From NCBI GenBank assembly GCA_021604725.1, contig BQJN01000043.1, positions 1-36,600 of the forward strand: a stretch of DNA of 36,600 nt. Direction: 5' to 3'. A program made the position numbers and the translations under genes. The notes beneath the pieces are model-generated. The model saw only the letters and a list, made by a program, of their open reading frames with translations. It was not told the DNA's origin and searched no databases. The DNA comes from Lysobacteraceae bacterium. GTDB lineage: Bacteria; Pseudomonadota; Gammaproteobacteria; Xanthomonadales; BQJN01. Positions 17,001 through 24,600 of the stretch are shown here, one piece after another. Within the stretch, counting starts at the first letter, position 1, and every line of letters begins with the position of its first letter.

Positions 17001-18054
17001 CGCCAAGCCCGCCAACTTCGCGGCGGTCATCACCAGCCCAGGCGGTGTTGCCGGGCGCAACCATAGTCGCGTCCTGATTGCTGGATGAATAGGTGTAGCC
17101 ACCTCGACCGCCGCCGGGAGAGGTTGTCGAAGCGCTCAAGGTGGGGTCCAGATTCCATGCAGAGTTGTAACCGGATACCGGATTGCCTTGGCCGTTCCAG
17201 GTGCCGGTGCCACCATTTGCCCCGCCGCCACCTGCCGCATTGTGATTGTTGCCGCCACCGCCGCCATTGGCTGGCGCACCACGACCATGACTGCCGTTCT
17301 CATTGTTGTCCAGGTGGGTCCAGTAGTCGGATGGGCTGCCGGTGTTGCTGCCCGCAATACCTTCGCCTTTTTCACCGCCCAGACTGGCCGCGGAACTACG
17401 ACGACTGGTACCGCCAAAGCTGCCGCCATTGTTCACCACACGACCGCCTCTGAAACCCTGACCGCTCACATCAATTTCACCATTGAGTGCCAGGGTATCG
17501 AGGACATGTACGGTGACCACGCCACCAATCGTCCCATTCCAGTCGGTCGCCACCACCTCGCCACTGGAGCTAATGGTAAGGTTCTGATATTGCGGCACGC
17601 GAATAACCTGCGCGCCCAGGCTGTAGCGATTGACCAGGCCAGGGCCACAGCCACTTTCGAAGGTCAAATTGATGGTCGTACCGCTGACCGAAGAGACGGT
17701 GACGAACTCGTAATATCCCGCCCGCCGGTAATTGCTGACGGAGCCATAGTTGCTGTTGTTACCGCTGCGAATATTGGCCCCTTGCGGCTGATAGATAAGC
17801 AGCACATCGTCGGCAGCCAAAGCGGTTCCTGAGGTTGAGCCGGTGCCGGAAAACGGCAGAGCCAAAGCAGCCACCGACACCACAGAAATCGACGTGGCGT
17901 TATTGGCGGTGGTGGCAGAAAGCGTGGTGTAGGCATTGAGCACCTGCCCGGTGGTCGACACCGTCAATGAGCCGTCTTCGCCGGGGTTGCCTGCAATCAC
18001 CGCAGTGCCCACGACAAGAAAAATTAGTAAAAACAACGCCTTTGCAGCGTTCAT
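14041..18054 (-). CDS. Secreted Gly-rich protein with C-terminal gingipain-like (C25) peptidase domain
   Basis: The ATG at 18054 gives 1337 residues and places a signal peptide (AAKALFLLIFLVVGTA) at the N-terminus. A GTG at 18066 is an alternative. Residues 23-170 are Ser/Thr-rich and beta-like. Residues about 175-515 are extremely Gly-rich, with several GGGGGGG runs alternating with short beta segments such as IDISADGGDGG. About residues 525-600 form a small beta domain with EWITAMEAANAGFWV, a pattern often found before C25 domains. The C25 domain spans about 995-1337. The catalytic His is residue 1208 (MGHSSF) and the catalytic Cys is residue 1242 (WGCWNS), a spacing of 34, close to that of gingipains. 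A calcium-type DIDGDDVPD loop precedes GLARLPART. It has no sorting tail. Export beyond the outer membrane by the nearby T2SS is possible but unproven. Confidence 0.87.
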   Translation of the reverse strand: MNAAKALFLLIFLVVGTAVIAGNPGEDGSLTVSTTGQVLNAYTTLSATTANNATSISVVSVAALALPFSGTGSTSGTALAADDVLLIYQPQGANIRSGNNSNYGSVSNYRRAGYYEFVTVSSVSGTTINLTFESGCGPGLVNRYSLGAQVIRVPQYQNLTISSSGEVVATDWNGTIGGVVTVHVLDTLALNGEIDVSGQGFRGGRVVNNGGSFGGTSRRSSAASLGGEKGEGIAGSNTGSPSDYWTHLDNNENGSHGRGAPANGGGGGNNHNAAGGGGANGGTGTWNGQGNPVSGYNSAWNLDPTLSASTTSPGGGRGGYTYSSSNQDATMVAPGNTAWAGDDRREVGGLGGRPLDRSGGRFFFGGGGGAGDTNNSSGTDGGDGGGLVFLVATNITGTGDIFADGEDGGDSTFEHRDGQGGGGGGGTVVIVSESLSSIDISADGGDGGDQTMQYSGNANESEGPGGGGGGGVIAVSGGTPGSRTAAGGAGGTSNTNAVTEFPPNGATAGGAGEPNETAPSPSCVTLPVQLAYVKSVMQANALEVEWITAMEAANAGFWVEAESPSLGQVSRFVPTTVVDGSQPTSYSAQLPADVEQFRINDVDIRGQIRRHGPFAANRTIGVRPQTSAINWPSIQSEVDQALLAGRGISVEGRLFASAVGVQRVTYGQLQAAGIELGGVASNQIAIVGASGPVSRYVDGPAVFGAGSAIEFVAEPQPTLYSKEQAFELRIAPSLAVEVQTGFLQTPAETAVGAYLKAAAHDQISGYNYSSPAEEPWYAERLLAFPPDGASVDWTIDLDDATGYGSLQLAMQGWGASDFPDHLGNDHHLRWSLDDQLLEELWFDGLQMVSLQADRAMSLLGAAATLSLEVPADTGLTFDLINLERFDANYEAYANAESGRWSGQLAEPGMAGPNADVLHRSGFERSPTLAVAGFAGAVAYSWSQDAMSRYELAGRDDGAEGFTFALPGEGAWHLVEPNAVAAPRIEPGIPVWPGPGAADVLIVYHPALQSALQRLEATQHARGYSTHSVSTDQIYAAFSDHLPSGEAIRAAIALAAGAGTRYAQLIGGDALDYRDDLSTGAISLVPTVYTSLSDIISWAPSDALLADIDGDDVPDLGLARLPARTEDELTVMLDKLDQVASLPAGLVRVSDQRDGTHSYLESHQTATRKISQLVPLDAIDLDSTPVEAARLQLLQAFNQPPELISFMGHSSFNLWSTSSIFTGSDAASVMASGLAPIVAQWGCWNSYFVRVDGGNLMHQLMANPHGGAAMVIGSTALTSNPSHEALATALFNALAAANETPWGDLLLQAQREAGVNQAHRDAVLGVALFGDPTLPYSP

Positions 18055-18084
18055 ACGCGCCCCCACGTAATGTACCGCTACTTT

Positions 18085-18113
18085 CTTTTACCGCACAAGT
18101 GTCGCCCTTTCAA
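18085..18113 (-). promoter_or_regulatory. Candidate promoter of the C25 peptidase gene
   Basis: On the minus strand TTGAAA (18113-18108, five of six to the -35 consensus) and TAAAAG (18090-18085, four of six to the -10 consensus) are spaced by exactly 17 bp. They lie about 30 bp before the ATG at 18054. Confidence 0.5.
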
Positions 18114-18133
18114 GCGAACTGAAAACAACTTAC

Positions 18134-18147
18134 CTTTGTTTACAAAG
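18134..18147. promoter_or_regulatory. Dyad upstream of the C25 promoter
   Basis: CTTTGT-TT-ACAAAG is a perfect 14-bp palindrome about 20 bp upstream of the candidate -35 box. Size and position fit the binding site of a dimeric activator, but no regulator is identified. Confidence 0.35.
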
Positions 18148-18177
18148 CGTTAGACTGGGCCAAGTCCTGGGGAATCC

Positions 18178-19083
18178 CTAATAAATCTCGCAGACCATAC
18201 AGCGTAAACTGCCACCCGCCCGTTCTAGTTCCGACACGTCGGCACTGACCACTCGAAAGCCGTGATCGGTGAAAAATTCTCGAGATATCGGTTGCAATGA
18301 CGAGTCCGCTCGCGCGCTCATATACACTTCGCTCGGAGTCACCGAAATGCAATTACCAACAAACCCGGCTTTTTCCTCATCATCTATCTCCAGTGTTGGA
18401 TATAGATCAGCCATCAGGTCGACTACAGCAGGATTCGCGATTGAGTCGCGATGGACAACACAGGCGCGCCCGGCCAGAACGGCCATCACCACATTGCTGT
18501 GATACTCACCCGGTGCCAGGTCGAAACACAAGGTCAGTTTCAGCTTAAAGGCCTCGTGCATGGCGCGCGCACCAGCCTCATCGACGCGGTCACTCATGCC
18601 ACAAAAGCCAACCCCTCGAGCGCGATCAATGATCAATGGCCCGGTCAACTCTGCGACCAGGTCTTGCTGCGACAGGTCAATCATTTGGTAGCGGAGGAAC
18701 TGATCAAAGAACTGTCGAATATCGGCGCGTTCGGCCTCCTTGCGACGCCCTGGGTGACACATCCGTCCAATGATGGCACGGCCTTCAATCGTGCCGAACA
18801 CGTTGTTGGGAAACACCGCATCGGGCGTATCGGATCGGCTGTCAAAACTGATCACCGGCACCCCGTTGCCGCGGATGACATCTGCCAGGCCATGATGTTG
18901 CCGCAAAGCAAGGTCCGAATCCGCGGGCTGGTCCAGGTCGAGGTAATGGTTGTCTATGGCCGATTCAGTGCTAACCGAGAAGCCAACAGGCGCTAACAGC
19001 AAGGCGGCCGAGCAGGTCGCCGGTCGGTTCGGCTCAAGTTCAGCAAAACGTTTCCTAAAGGTCTCAAGGTCACGAGTAATCAA
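18178..19083 (-). CDS. Arginine-deiminase-related (amidinotransferase-fold) protein
   Basis: I start this at the TTG at 19083, which gives 301 residues, the usual length of the family. GGAG lies 10 nt upstream, inside the end of dusA. The open frame runs further up (to 19446), but that part is out of frame with dusA and has no family similarity. Motifs of the guanidino-modifying superfamily are present: FPNNVFG from residue 91, the His of YHSNVV at residue 195, FVGNCISVT, and the C-terminal GGSLRCM with the expected catalytic Cys at residue 295. Such enzymes hydrolyse or transfer amidino groups of arginine-like substrates. The exact substrate is not known. It overlaps dusA by 14 bases and is probably the last gene of that operon. 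Confidence 0.85.
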   Translation of the reverse strand: MITRDLETFRKRFAELEPNRPATCSAALLLAPVGFSVSTESAIDNHYLDLDQPADSDLALRQHHGLADVIRGNGVPVISFDSRSDTPDAVFPNNVFGTIEGRAIIGRMCHPGRRKEAERADIRQFFDQFLRYQMIDLSQQDLVAELTGPLIIDRARGVGFCGMSDRVDEAGARAMHEAFKLKLTLCFDLAPGEYHSNVVMAVLAGRACVVHRDSIANPAVVDLMADLYPTLEIDDEEKAGFVGNCISVTPSEVYMSARADSSLQPISREFFTDHGFRVVSADVSELERAGGSLRCMVCEIY

Positions 19084-20074
19084 TCTGTCTGGACTCCATT
19101 TCCTGCAATTTGAACGCCGCCTGATCCAGTAGCGTTGCATCCGCTGACTTGGCGTGGCCTTGTTCACTGATGAAACGCCGAAACAACTTGCCGCCTGGCT
19201 GTCCATGAAACAAGCCGAGCATGTGTCGCGCAACATGGTGCAAGCGCCCGCCCTGCTCGATTTCAGCCTCAATGTAGGGCTGCATGGCCCGCAAAAAATG
19301 CAACCGGGACGTCGTCTCGCGCCCTGCCAACTGGCATTCAATCTGATGTAGCAAATACGGCGTTTGATAGGCCGCCCTGCCCAACATGACACCATCAAAC
19401 ACTTCGCTGTGCGCCTGCCACTGATCGATATCGCGAACGCCACCATTGAGCACGATGGTCAACTTTGGAAAGTCCGACTTCAGTTGCCTTACTACATCGT
19501 AACGTAGCGGCGGAATTTCACGGTTCTCCTTGGGACTCAAGCCACTCAAGATCGCTTTTCGCGCGTGCACCACGAACACCTGACAGCCCGCCTGTGCCAC
19601 CGTCTGGATAAATCGATGCAAGTGCTCATAGCTGTCATGATCGTCAACACCGATACGACATTTCACGGTGACTGGAACATCGACCGCCTGTTGCATGGCC
19701 TGGACGCCGGCGGCAACTACCTCGGGCGTCAGCATCAAGCACGCCCCAAAGCGGCCATTTTGAACACGATCGCTAGGGCAACCCACGTTCAAATTGATCT
19801 CGTCATAGCCAAAATCTTCACAGATTCTGGCGCATGCCGCGAGATCATCAGGGTCGTTGCCGCCGAGTTGGACGGCGACCGGGTGTTCGGCTGGGTTAAA
19901 TCGCAAGAACCGTTCCTTGTCGCCATGCAGGATGGCACCAGTCGTGACCATCTCGGTGTACAACAACGCAGAAGGCGCTAACAGACGATGAAAATACCGA
20001 CAATGACGGTCAGTCCATTCCATCATCGGCGCAACGCACAGGCGACGGTCTATTGGCAAACTGGCAGCGGTCAT
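19070..20074 (-). CDS. dusA: tRNA-dihydrouridine(20/20a) synthase DusA
   Basis: This is a 334-residue FMN enzyme that reduces uridines 20 and 20a in the tRNA D-loop using NADPH. The ATG at 20074 is chosen because the family starts a few residues before RLCVAPMMEWTDRHCRYF. The longer frame to 20197 would overlap the upstream gene. The FMN-barrel motifs PMMEWTDRH, INLNVGCPSDRVQNGRFGACLM (catalytic Cys in GACLM), VHARKAILSGLSPKENR and NGGV are intact. The GLSPKENREIPPL segment is specific for DusA among the Dus families. It lies 16 nt after the GGDEF gene and overlaps the arginine-deiminase-related gene. Confidence 0.95.
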   Translation of the reverse strand: MTAASLPIDRRLCVAPMMEWTDRHCRYFHRLLAPSALLYTEMVTTGAILHGDKERFLRFNPAEHPVAVQLGGNDPDDLAACARICEDFGYDEINLNVGCPSDRVQNGRFGACLMLTPEVVAAGVQAMQQAVDVPVTVKCRIGVDDHDSYEHLHRFIQTVAQAGCQVFVVHARKAILSGLSPKENREIPPLRYDVVRQLKSDFPKLTIVLNGGVRDIDQWQAHSEVFDGVMLGRAAYQTPYLLHQIECQLAGRETTSRLHFLRAMQPYIEAEIEQGGRLHHVARHMLGLFHGQPGGKLFRRFISEQGHAKSADATLLDQAAFKLQEMESRQIDYS

Positions 20075-20090
20075 GACAGCGTTGGCTCGT

Positions 20091-21218
20091 TCAGTCGACG
20101 ACCAGGCGGTCGCGCCCTTGTTTCTTGGCTCGGTACAGCGCTTTGTCGGCCCGTTCGAATACTTGTGCCACTGTTTCGCCGGACTGCCTCTCAGCAAGAC
20201 CTGCGCTAACCGTCACGCTGACCCGCACCGTTTTCCGTCGGTGCTTGTCTCGATTGGCTGGGCGTCTTGCGGGTCTATCCTTGCTTCGTAGCACCACCAC
20301 ACGTTCGCCGATCTTGTGGCGCAAGGCTTCTACGCTGTCGGCAGCTTTGCCGCAGGCCTTGCCACGAAACAGCAGGCAAAACTCCTCGCCACCAAAGCGA
20401 TAAGGGACAGCGTTCTTGACCCCTCGCATGCAAGAGGCGACAGCGCGCAGAACCTGGTCACCCACCGGGTGGCCAAAGCGATCGTTCACCTTCTTGAAGT
20501 GATCGACATCAATCATCGCCACCGAAAAGCGACGTCCCCCATGGCGCAGTGCCTGATCCAGCGCTCGCCTCGATGGCAAGCCCGTCAGCCGGTCGGTAAA
20601 GGCCATTCTCCAGGCCGTGTAAATCAGGGTGAGCACCATCGATGACGCGGCGGCGGCCAGCAAGGGCAGCGGGTCGCCACTGTCAAAATAACGATCGGTC
20701 GCCAGGGCGCTGAACACCAAAGCCAAGGCCAGTCCGCAATCGATAGGGTTGGCTCGCCACACCCAACGTGCCAGGGAGATGAGGGCCCCGATCATTAGCA
20801 CCAACACACCCGGCAAAACCGGTCCCAGCGGTGAGTTGAAAGGCTCGGTCCATGGCCCTGCTGTGAGCGTCATCAGGGCGCTCCAGCCACTATCATTGAG
20901 CCAAAGAAGCAGGCCGGCCTGGCTGAATACCAGAAGCCAGAAAATCATTGATGGCCAACGAAACAGTCCGGTCGATGGAAACAAAGTCAGCAAAAGCATA
21001 TTGATCGGGATCAGCATGGACACCGCATCAGTACCGCGCTCTGTGACCCGAGCCAGCAATCCAGTCTGATCAGCGACCACGTCCATCAACAACCAGGTAA
21101 AGGCCAATAGCACGCCCATACGTGCCGCGCGGCCACGCCGAAACCAGAACCCGACCACCGCGTTTGCAGCAATCAGCCAGGGCAACACCCAAGGCAATGA
21201 CTCAAAGACCACACTCAT
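20091..21218 (-). CDS. Membrane-bound diguanylate cyclase (GGDEF)
   Basis: This is a 375-residue protein. About six or seven hydrophobic segments fill residues 5-205, forming a sensory membrane domain I do not recognise. A GGDEF domain occupies residues about 210-375 with the active-site sequence GGEEF at residues 276-280 and DVDHFKKVNDRFGH upstream. The domain should convert two GTP to c-di-GMP at the inner membrane. The RxxD inhibitory site that usually precedes GGDEF is not present (NAVPYR in that stretch), so product inhibition at that site is unlikely. A very basic loop (RPARRPANRDKHRRK) is inserted late in the domain. AGAGG 7 nt before the ATG is a good ribosome site. The giant surface-protein gene ends 315 bp upstream on the same strand. 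Confidence 0.92.
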   Translation of the reverse strand: MSVVFESLPWVLPWLIAANAVVGFWFRRGRAARMGVLLAFTWLLMDVVADQTGLLARVTERGTDAVSMLIPINMLLLTLFPSTGLFRWPSMIFWLLVFSQAGLLLWLNDSGWSALMTLTAGPWTEPFNSPLGPVLPGVLVLMIGALISLARWVWRANPIDCGLALALVFSALATDRYFDSGDPLPLLAAAASSMVLTLIYTAWRMAFTDRLTGLPSRRALDQALRHGGRRFSVAMIDVDHFKKVNDRFGHPVGDQVLRAVASCMRGVKNAVPYRFGGEEFCLLFRGKACGKAADSVEALRHKIGERVVVLRSKDRPARRPANRDKHRRKTVRVSVTVSAGLAERQSGETVAQVFERADKALYRAKKQGRDRLVVD

Positions 21219-21533
21219 TGCATGGCCTCTGGTGGGTGTAGTTCCGTATTGTCAGGGCAAAGGCAGTTCATTCAATGCATCGATTGTTGTTGTTAACTAG
21301 AGCGCGTCCACAGTTTACGCTTCTGGACCAGCTCGACCGGTCCACGGATGGGCCGGCATTTTCAAGTTATTGAAAATGAAGAACTTTCATAACCGCGCTT
21401 CTGAAAGTTCGTGTCCGCGTTAGCCATGGATGGCTAATCGTGGACGACCTCTAACTTGAATGAGTTGCTCGCCATCCGCCGCAACATTCTCGCACGGCGG
21501 ACGGCGATTGTGCCACGTCGCGCGCCTATATTG
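21219..21533 (-). promoter_or_regulatory. 315-bp intergenic region with five consecutive inverted repeats
   Basis: No gene is seen here. The region holds five dyads in 178 bp. D1: TGGACC/GGTCCA, 21324-21344. D2: CATTTTCAA-gtta-TTGAAAATG, 21357-21378, 9-bp perfect arms. D3: GAACTTTCA/TGAAAGTTC, 21381-21410, 9-bp perfect arms. D4: TTAGCCAT-GG-ATGGCTAA, 21420-21437, extendable with one mismatch and one bulge to 21413-21445. D5: TCCGCCG/CGGCGGA, 21475-21501. It is the 3' region of the giant gene and the leader of the GGDEF gene. None of the hairpins is followed by a run of T on the minus strand. Confidence 0.7.
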
Positions 21534-21632
21534 TCATCCGTCCCGATTAAGCAGAGCAGCGGACCACCACGTGGCTACGGCCAACATCAACGTCAGGAAC
21601 AAAAGCCCCCAAGTGCTCAGCATCGGGATCGG
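21534..21632 (-). other. IPTL-CTERM sorting signal of the giant protein
   Basis: The last 32 residues are PIPMLSTWG, then a hydrophobic helix (LLFLTLMLAVATWW) and a short polar tail LLNRDG. This fits the IPTLSxWG-type C-terminal signal thought to be processed by a dedicated exosortase (XrtH type). The fourth motif residue pattern is IPML rather than IPTL. No exosortase gene is in this window. Confidence 0.8.
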
Positions 21633-24600
21633 CAATGGTCTAACCGCAGCCAACACCTCGGCCTGGTTGTTGTTGAGTTCCGGGTCTGGTTCGTTACCAA
21701 CAACGGTGACGGCGTTAAGAACGGTTCGCCCGGATGCAGTCGATAGTGCTCTGGCTTGTAAAAGCAACGTCGCCGAACCATCTGCTGGCAGTGCGCCAAC
21801 AGCCCATTGACCACTGACGCCGTCGTACGTGCCTTGCGTGGTCGAGGCAGAAACGAAACCTAGTTCGACTGGCAGGAACTCCTGAACAGTAACGCCGCTG
21901 GCCGGACTCGGGCCCAGATTGTTAACCACAATGGTGAAAGCGAGGTCGGCACCTGCATCAACCCGAGGTTCCGCGACCGATTTACTGACTGACAAATCGG
22001 TCAAGGTATCAACAACAATCGACACTTCAGCCTGGTCATCCTCGCCTGGGTCGCCGTTGCCGGGTACAGAATCAACATCCTGCTGGTCCGCCGCGACCAC
22101 CTCGGCCTGATTGACTAAAGTGCCTAGCCCCATCACCGTTGCGGTAATAGTTAATGTCTGTGATTCGTTGGCTGACAATGTATTGATCAGCCATCGACCA
22201 TCCACAGGGTCGTATGTGCCTAGGCTGGCGTGCGCAGACTCGAATTGCAGCTCAACCGGCAACAGATCCAGCACTTCGATACCGGTGGCCGTATCTGGAC
22301 CCAAATTGCTTAAGATCAACGTGTAATCGATGCTGTCACCCCAATCTGGATTGGGATTGTCGACTTGTTTTTGCAGTTCCAGATCGATCCCCGGCACGCC
22401 CATGATGGTGGCATTGCCGGCGTCGTTGCTGGCATTGGGGTCCAGCTGGTCAGCGGCTACAGTGGCCACGTTGACCGTGTCGCCTTCGTCCAGCAACACC
22501 ACCTGAAGCTCAATGTTGGCTGCGTCACCCACCGCTAAAGCACCTGGCATGCACATCAAGGTAGTGGAACCGTTGTCGAATTGGCAGGTACCTTGTGACG
22601 GCGTTGCAGCGAGAAACTGCAGGCTGGCAGGGAGTACATCCGTCAGTAACACATCGCTAGCCGCATCGGGCCCGGCATTGCTCACCAGCAAGTCGTAACT
22701 AAAGGCGGTCCCAGCAACAACCGGGTCAACCGGACCGGTCTTCACAATGGCGATGTCGGCCAATGGTATAACTGGCGTGACAGTAGCATCATTTGTTGCG
22801 GGTGTATCCGGATCATCGGTTTGAACCACCCCATCCGGGCCGGACAATTGGCCCTGGTTTGTGACCATGGTGGTGCCCACCGGCAGCGGCCCCAATATCA
22901 TGGCGTCGAAGCTGATACTGGCACCACCACTGGCCGGCAAGTCACCGACCGCGACCACGACCTGGCTATCGCCCGCGGCATTGCCGCTGGTGACCGTGCC
23001 TGTGGACGTGACCACTGAGCCCACTACCAACTGCAGATTCGGCCCCAAGCTGTCGATAAATTCCTGGCCGGTCGCGGTCGCGTTGCCCGCATTGCTCAAA
23101 TCGATGGAATAACGCAGCGTGTCGCCACTATTGGCCGACCCGTCACTTCCAACATCGATCAGCAACAGGTCTGACTTCAGTGCCGACAAGTCGGTGCCGG
23201 TCGGTGTCACGGTGGCTGTGGTGCCGGTTGCCAGGTCATTCAGGCCACCGACTCCATCGACGCCAGTTCGCTCCCCGGCAGCGACATCAGGCCGCGTTGT
23301 CCAGGTCAGGTCAACCAGGTTTGACAGCGGCACACCGAGTGCCGCATTTGCATCCAGCAATGCACGGTAGCTGATCTGCAGCGGTGCGCCCGCCAGTGGG
23401 ATAGAAACCACCTCGAATGCCAATACCTGACCAGTGACGGTAACTGCTTGACTGGCAGAGCCTGGAACATAGCTGAGACCCGCTGGCAACGTATCGACCA
23501 CCAGGGCATCAAACGCATCGACATCGCTACTGGCCGTGTGGGTGATGGTCAGGACGAATTCCACCTCATCTGCGCGTGCCGGCGTCGAGGTACTGGCCAT
23601 CTTGCTGATAGCCAACTGCGGCACCTCCACCTCTGCCGTTAGCGGCTGAATGCCAGGCGTCAGTGCGTCTGCATCAAAGTCGCGTTGTTGCAAGCCGCTG
23701 CCGGTCAGGAACTGAAGCGACGCGTTGTTGCCCAGCAGGACTCCAGATTGGTTGGCAGCCAAATTGTCCACCCGAGCGACGATATCGACCGTGATGTAGT
23801 CATCCGCATCATTGCCATTGGCCGGATTTTGCACCGTGCCAAAATCAAAGGTGAGCGTTTGGCCAGACAGCAGTGGCGAGCCAATGTAGTCACTACTCAT
23901 GCCCATGTTACCGAGCCCGACCAGCGAACTGACATAGGTCACACCGTCAGGCAATACATCGTCCAATTGCAGCGATGGCACGGTGCCTTCAAGCAGGTCT
24001 ATGGTCAGGCGATAGCCAATCTCCTCCCCAATGGTATAGCCGATGTCCACCGGGTCTGGATAGAACGCTTTGTCCAGCGCCACTGGGTCAGCCACACTGA
24101 TCACAGCCGCCAGAGCTTGAGCGTTGTAGTTGTTCAGATCAGAATCGTCGCCCTGATTGGACCCGGGTGAAGAAAAGTCACGCTCATTGGCGTCCACACC
24201 GTCGCGACTGCTGTAACGGCCGGTCACCTCATTCTGGATCAACTGTCCTGGAATGACACCAGCGCCCAGCGTTGCCTCAAAAGTGATGGTGATGCTGCCT
24301 CCTGGCGGCAGATCAAACTCGCCGGTTGACCAGCCAGCTCCGTTGTTGGTCAAGATAGGCGTCGGCGCACCACCGGACGTGGACGCAATCAGCAGGTTGC
24401 TGATGTTTTCCAGTCCTGTTGGCAAGGCGTCCGCAAGCACCGCCTCGTAAGCCGTGGTCAAGCCACTGTTGGCAACAACGACCTCATAGGCCACCCCATC
24501 ACCAGCATCGAGGCCTACGGATGACGTTAGCAGGGCCTTGCTCATCGACAGGCTTGGCTCACCGACGGTCAGCAATTGACTGCTTTGCAGTTCGAACGGT

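Noticed and set aside
16394..17832. Long plus-strand frames rich in Pro, Ala and Thr opposite the C25 gene
   Set aside because: They are antisense shadows of Gly-rich codons (GGN read as NCC). The minus frame has a signal peptide, catalytic motifs and a continuous 1337 residues.
19084..19446. N-terminal extension of the arginine-deiminase-related frame
   Set aside because: It overlaps dusA in another frame for its whole length, has odd composition (many Cys and Arg), and the family begins near the TTG at 19083.
20075..20197. N-terminal extension of dusA
   Set aside because: It overlaps the end of the GGDEF gene, and DusA proteins start only a few residues before the VAPMMEWTD motif.
21412..21463. 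Integron attC-like site (GTTAG ... CTAAC around a strong dyad)
   Set aside because: The 7-bp R-box consensus is not met at either end, there is no cassette gene or integrase, and neighbouring dyads do not resemble attC sites.
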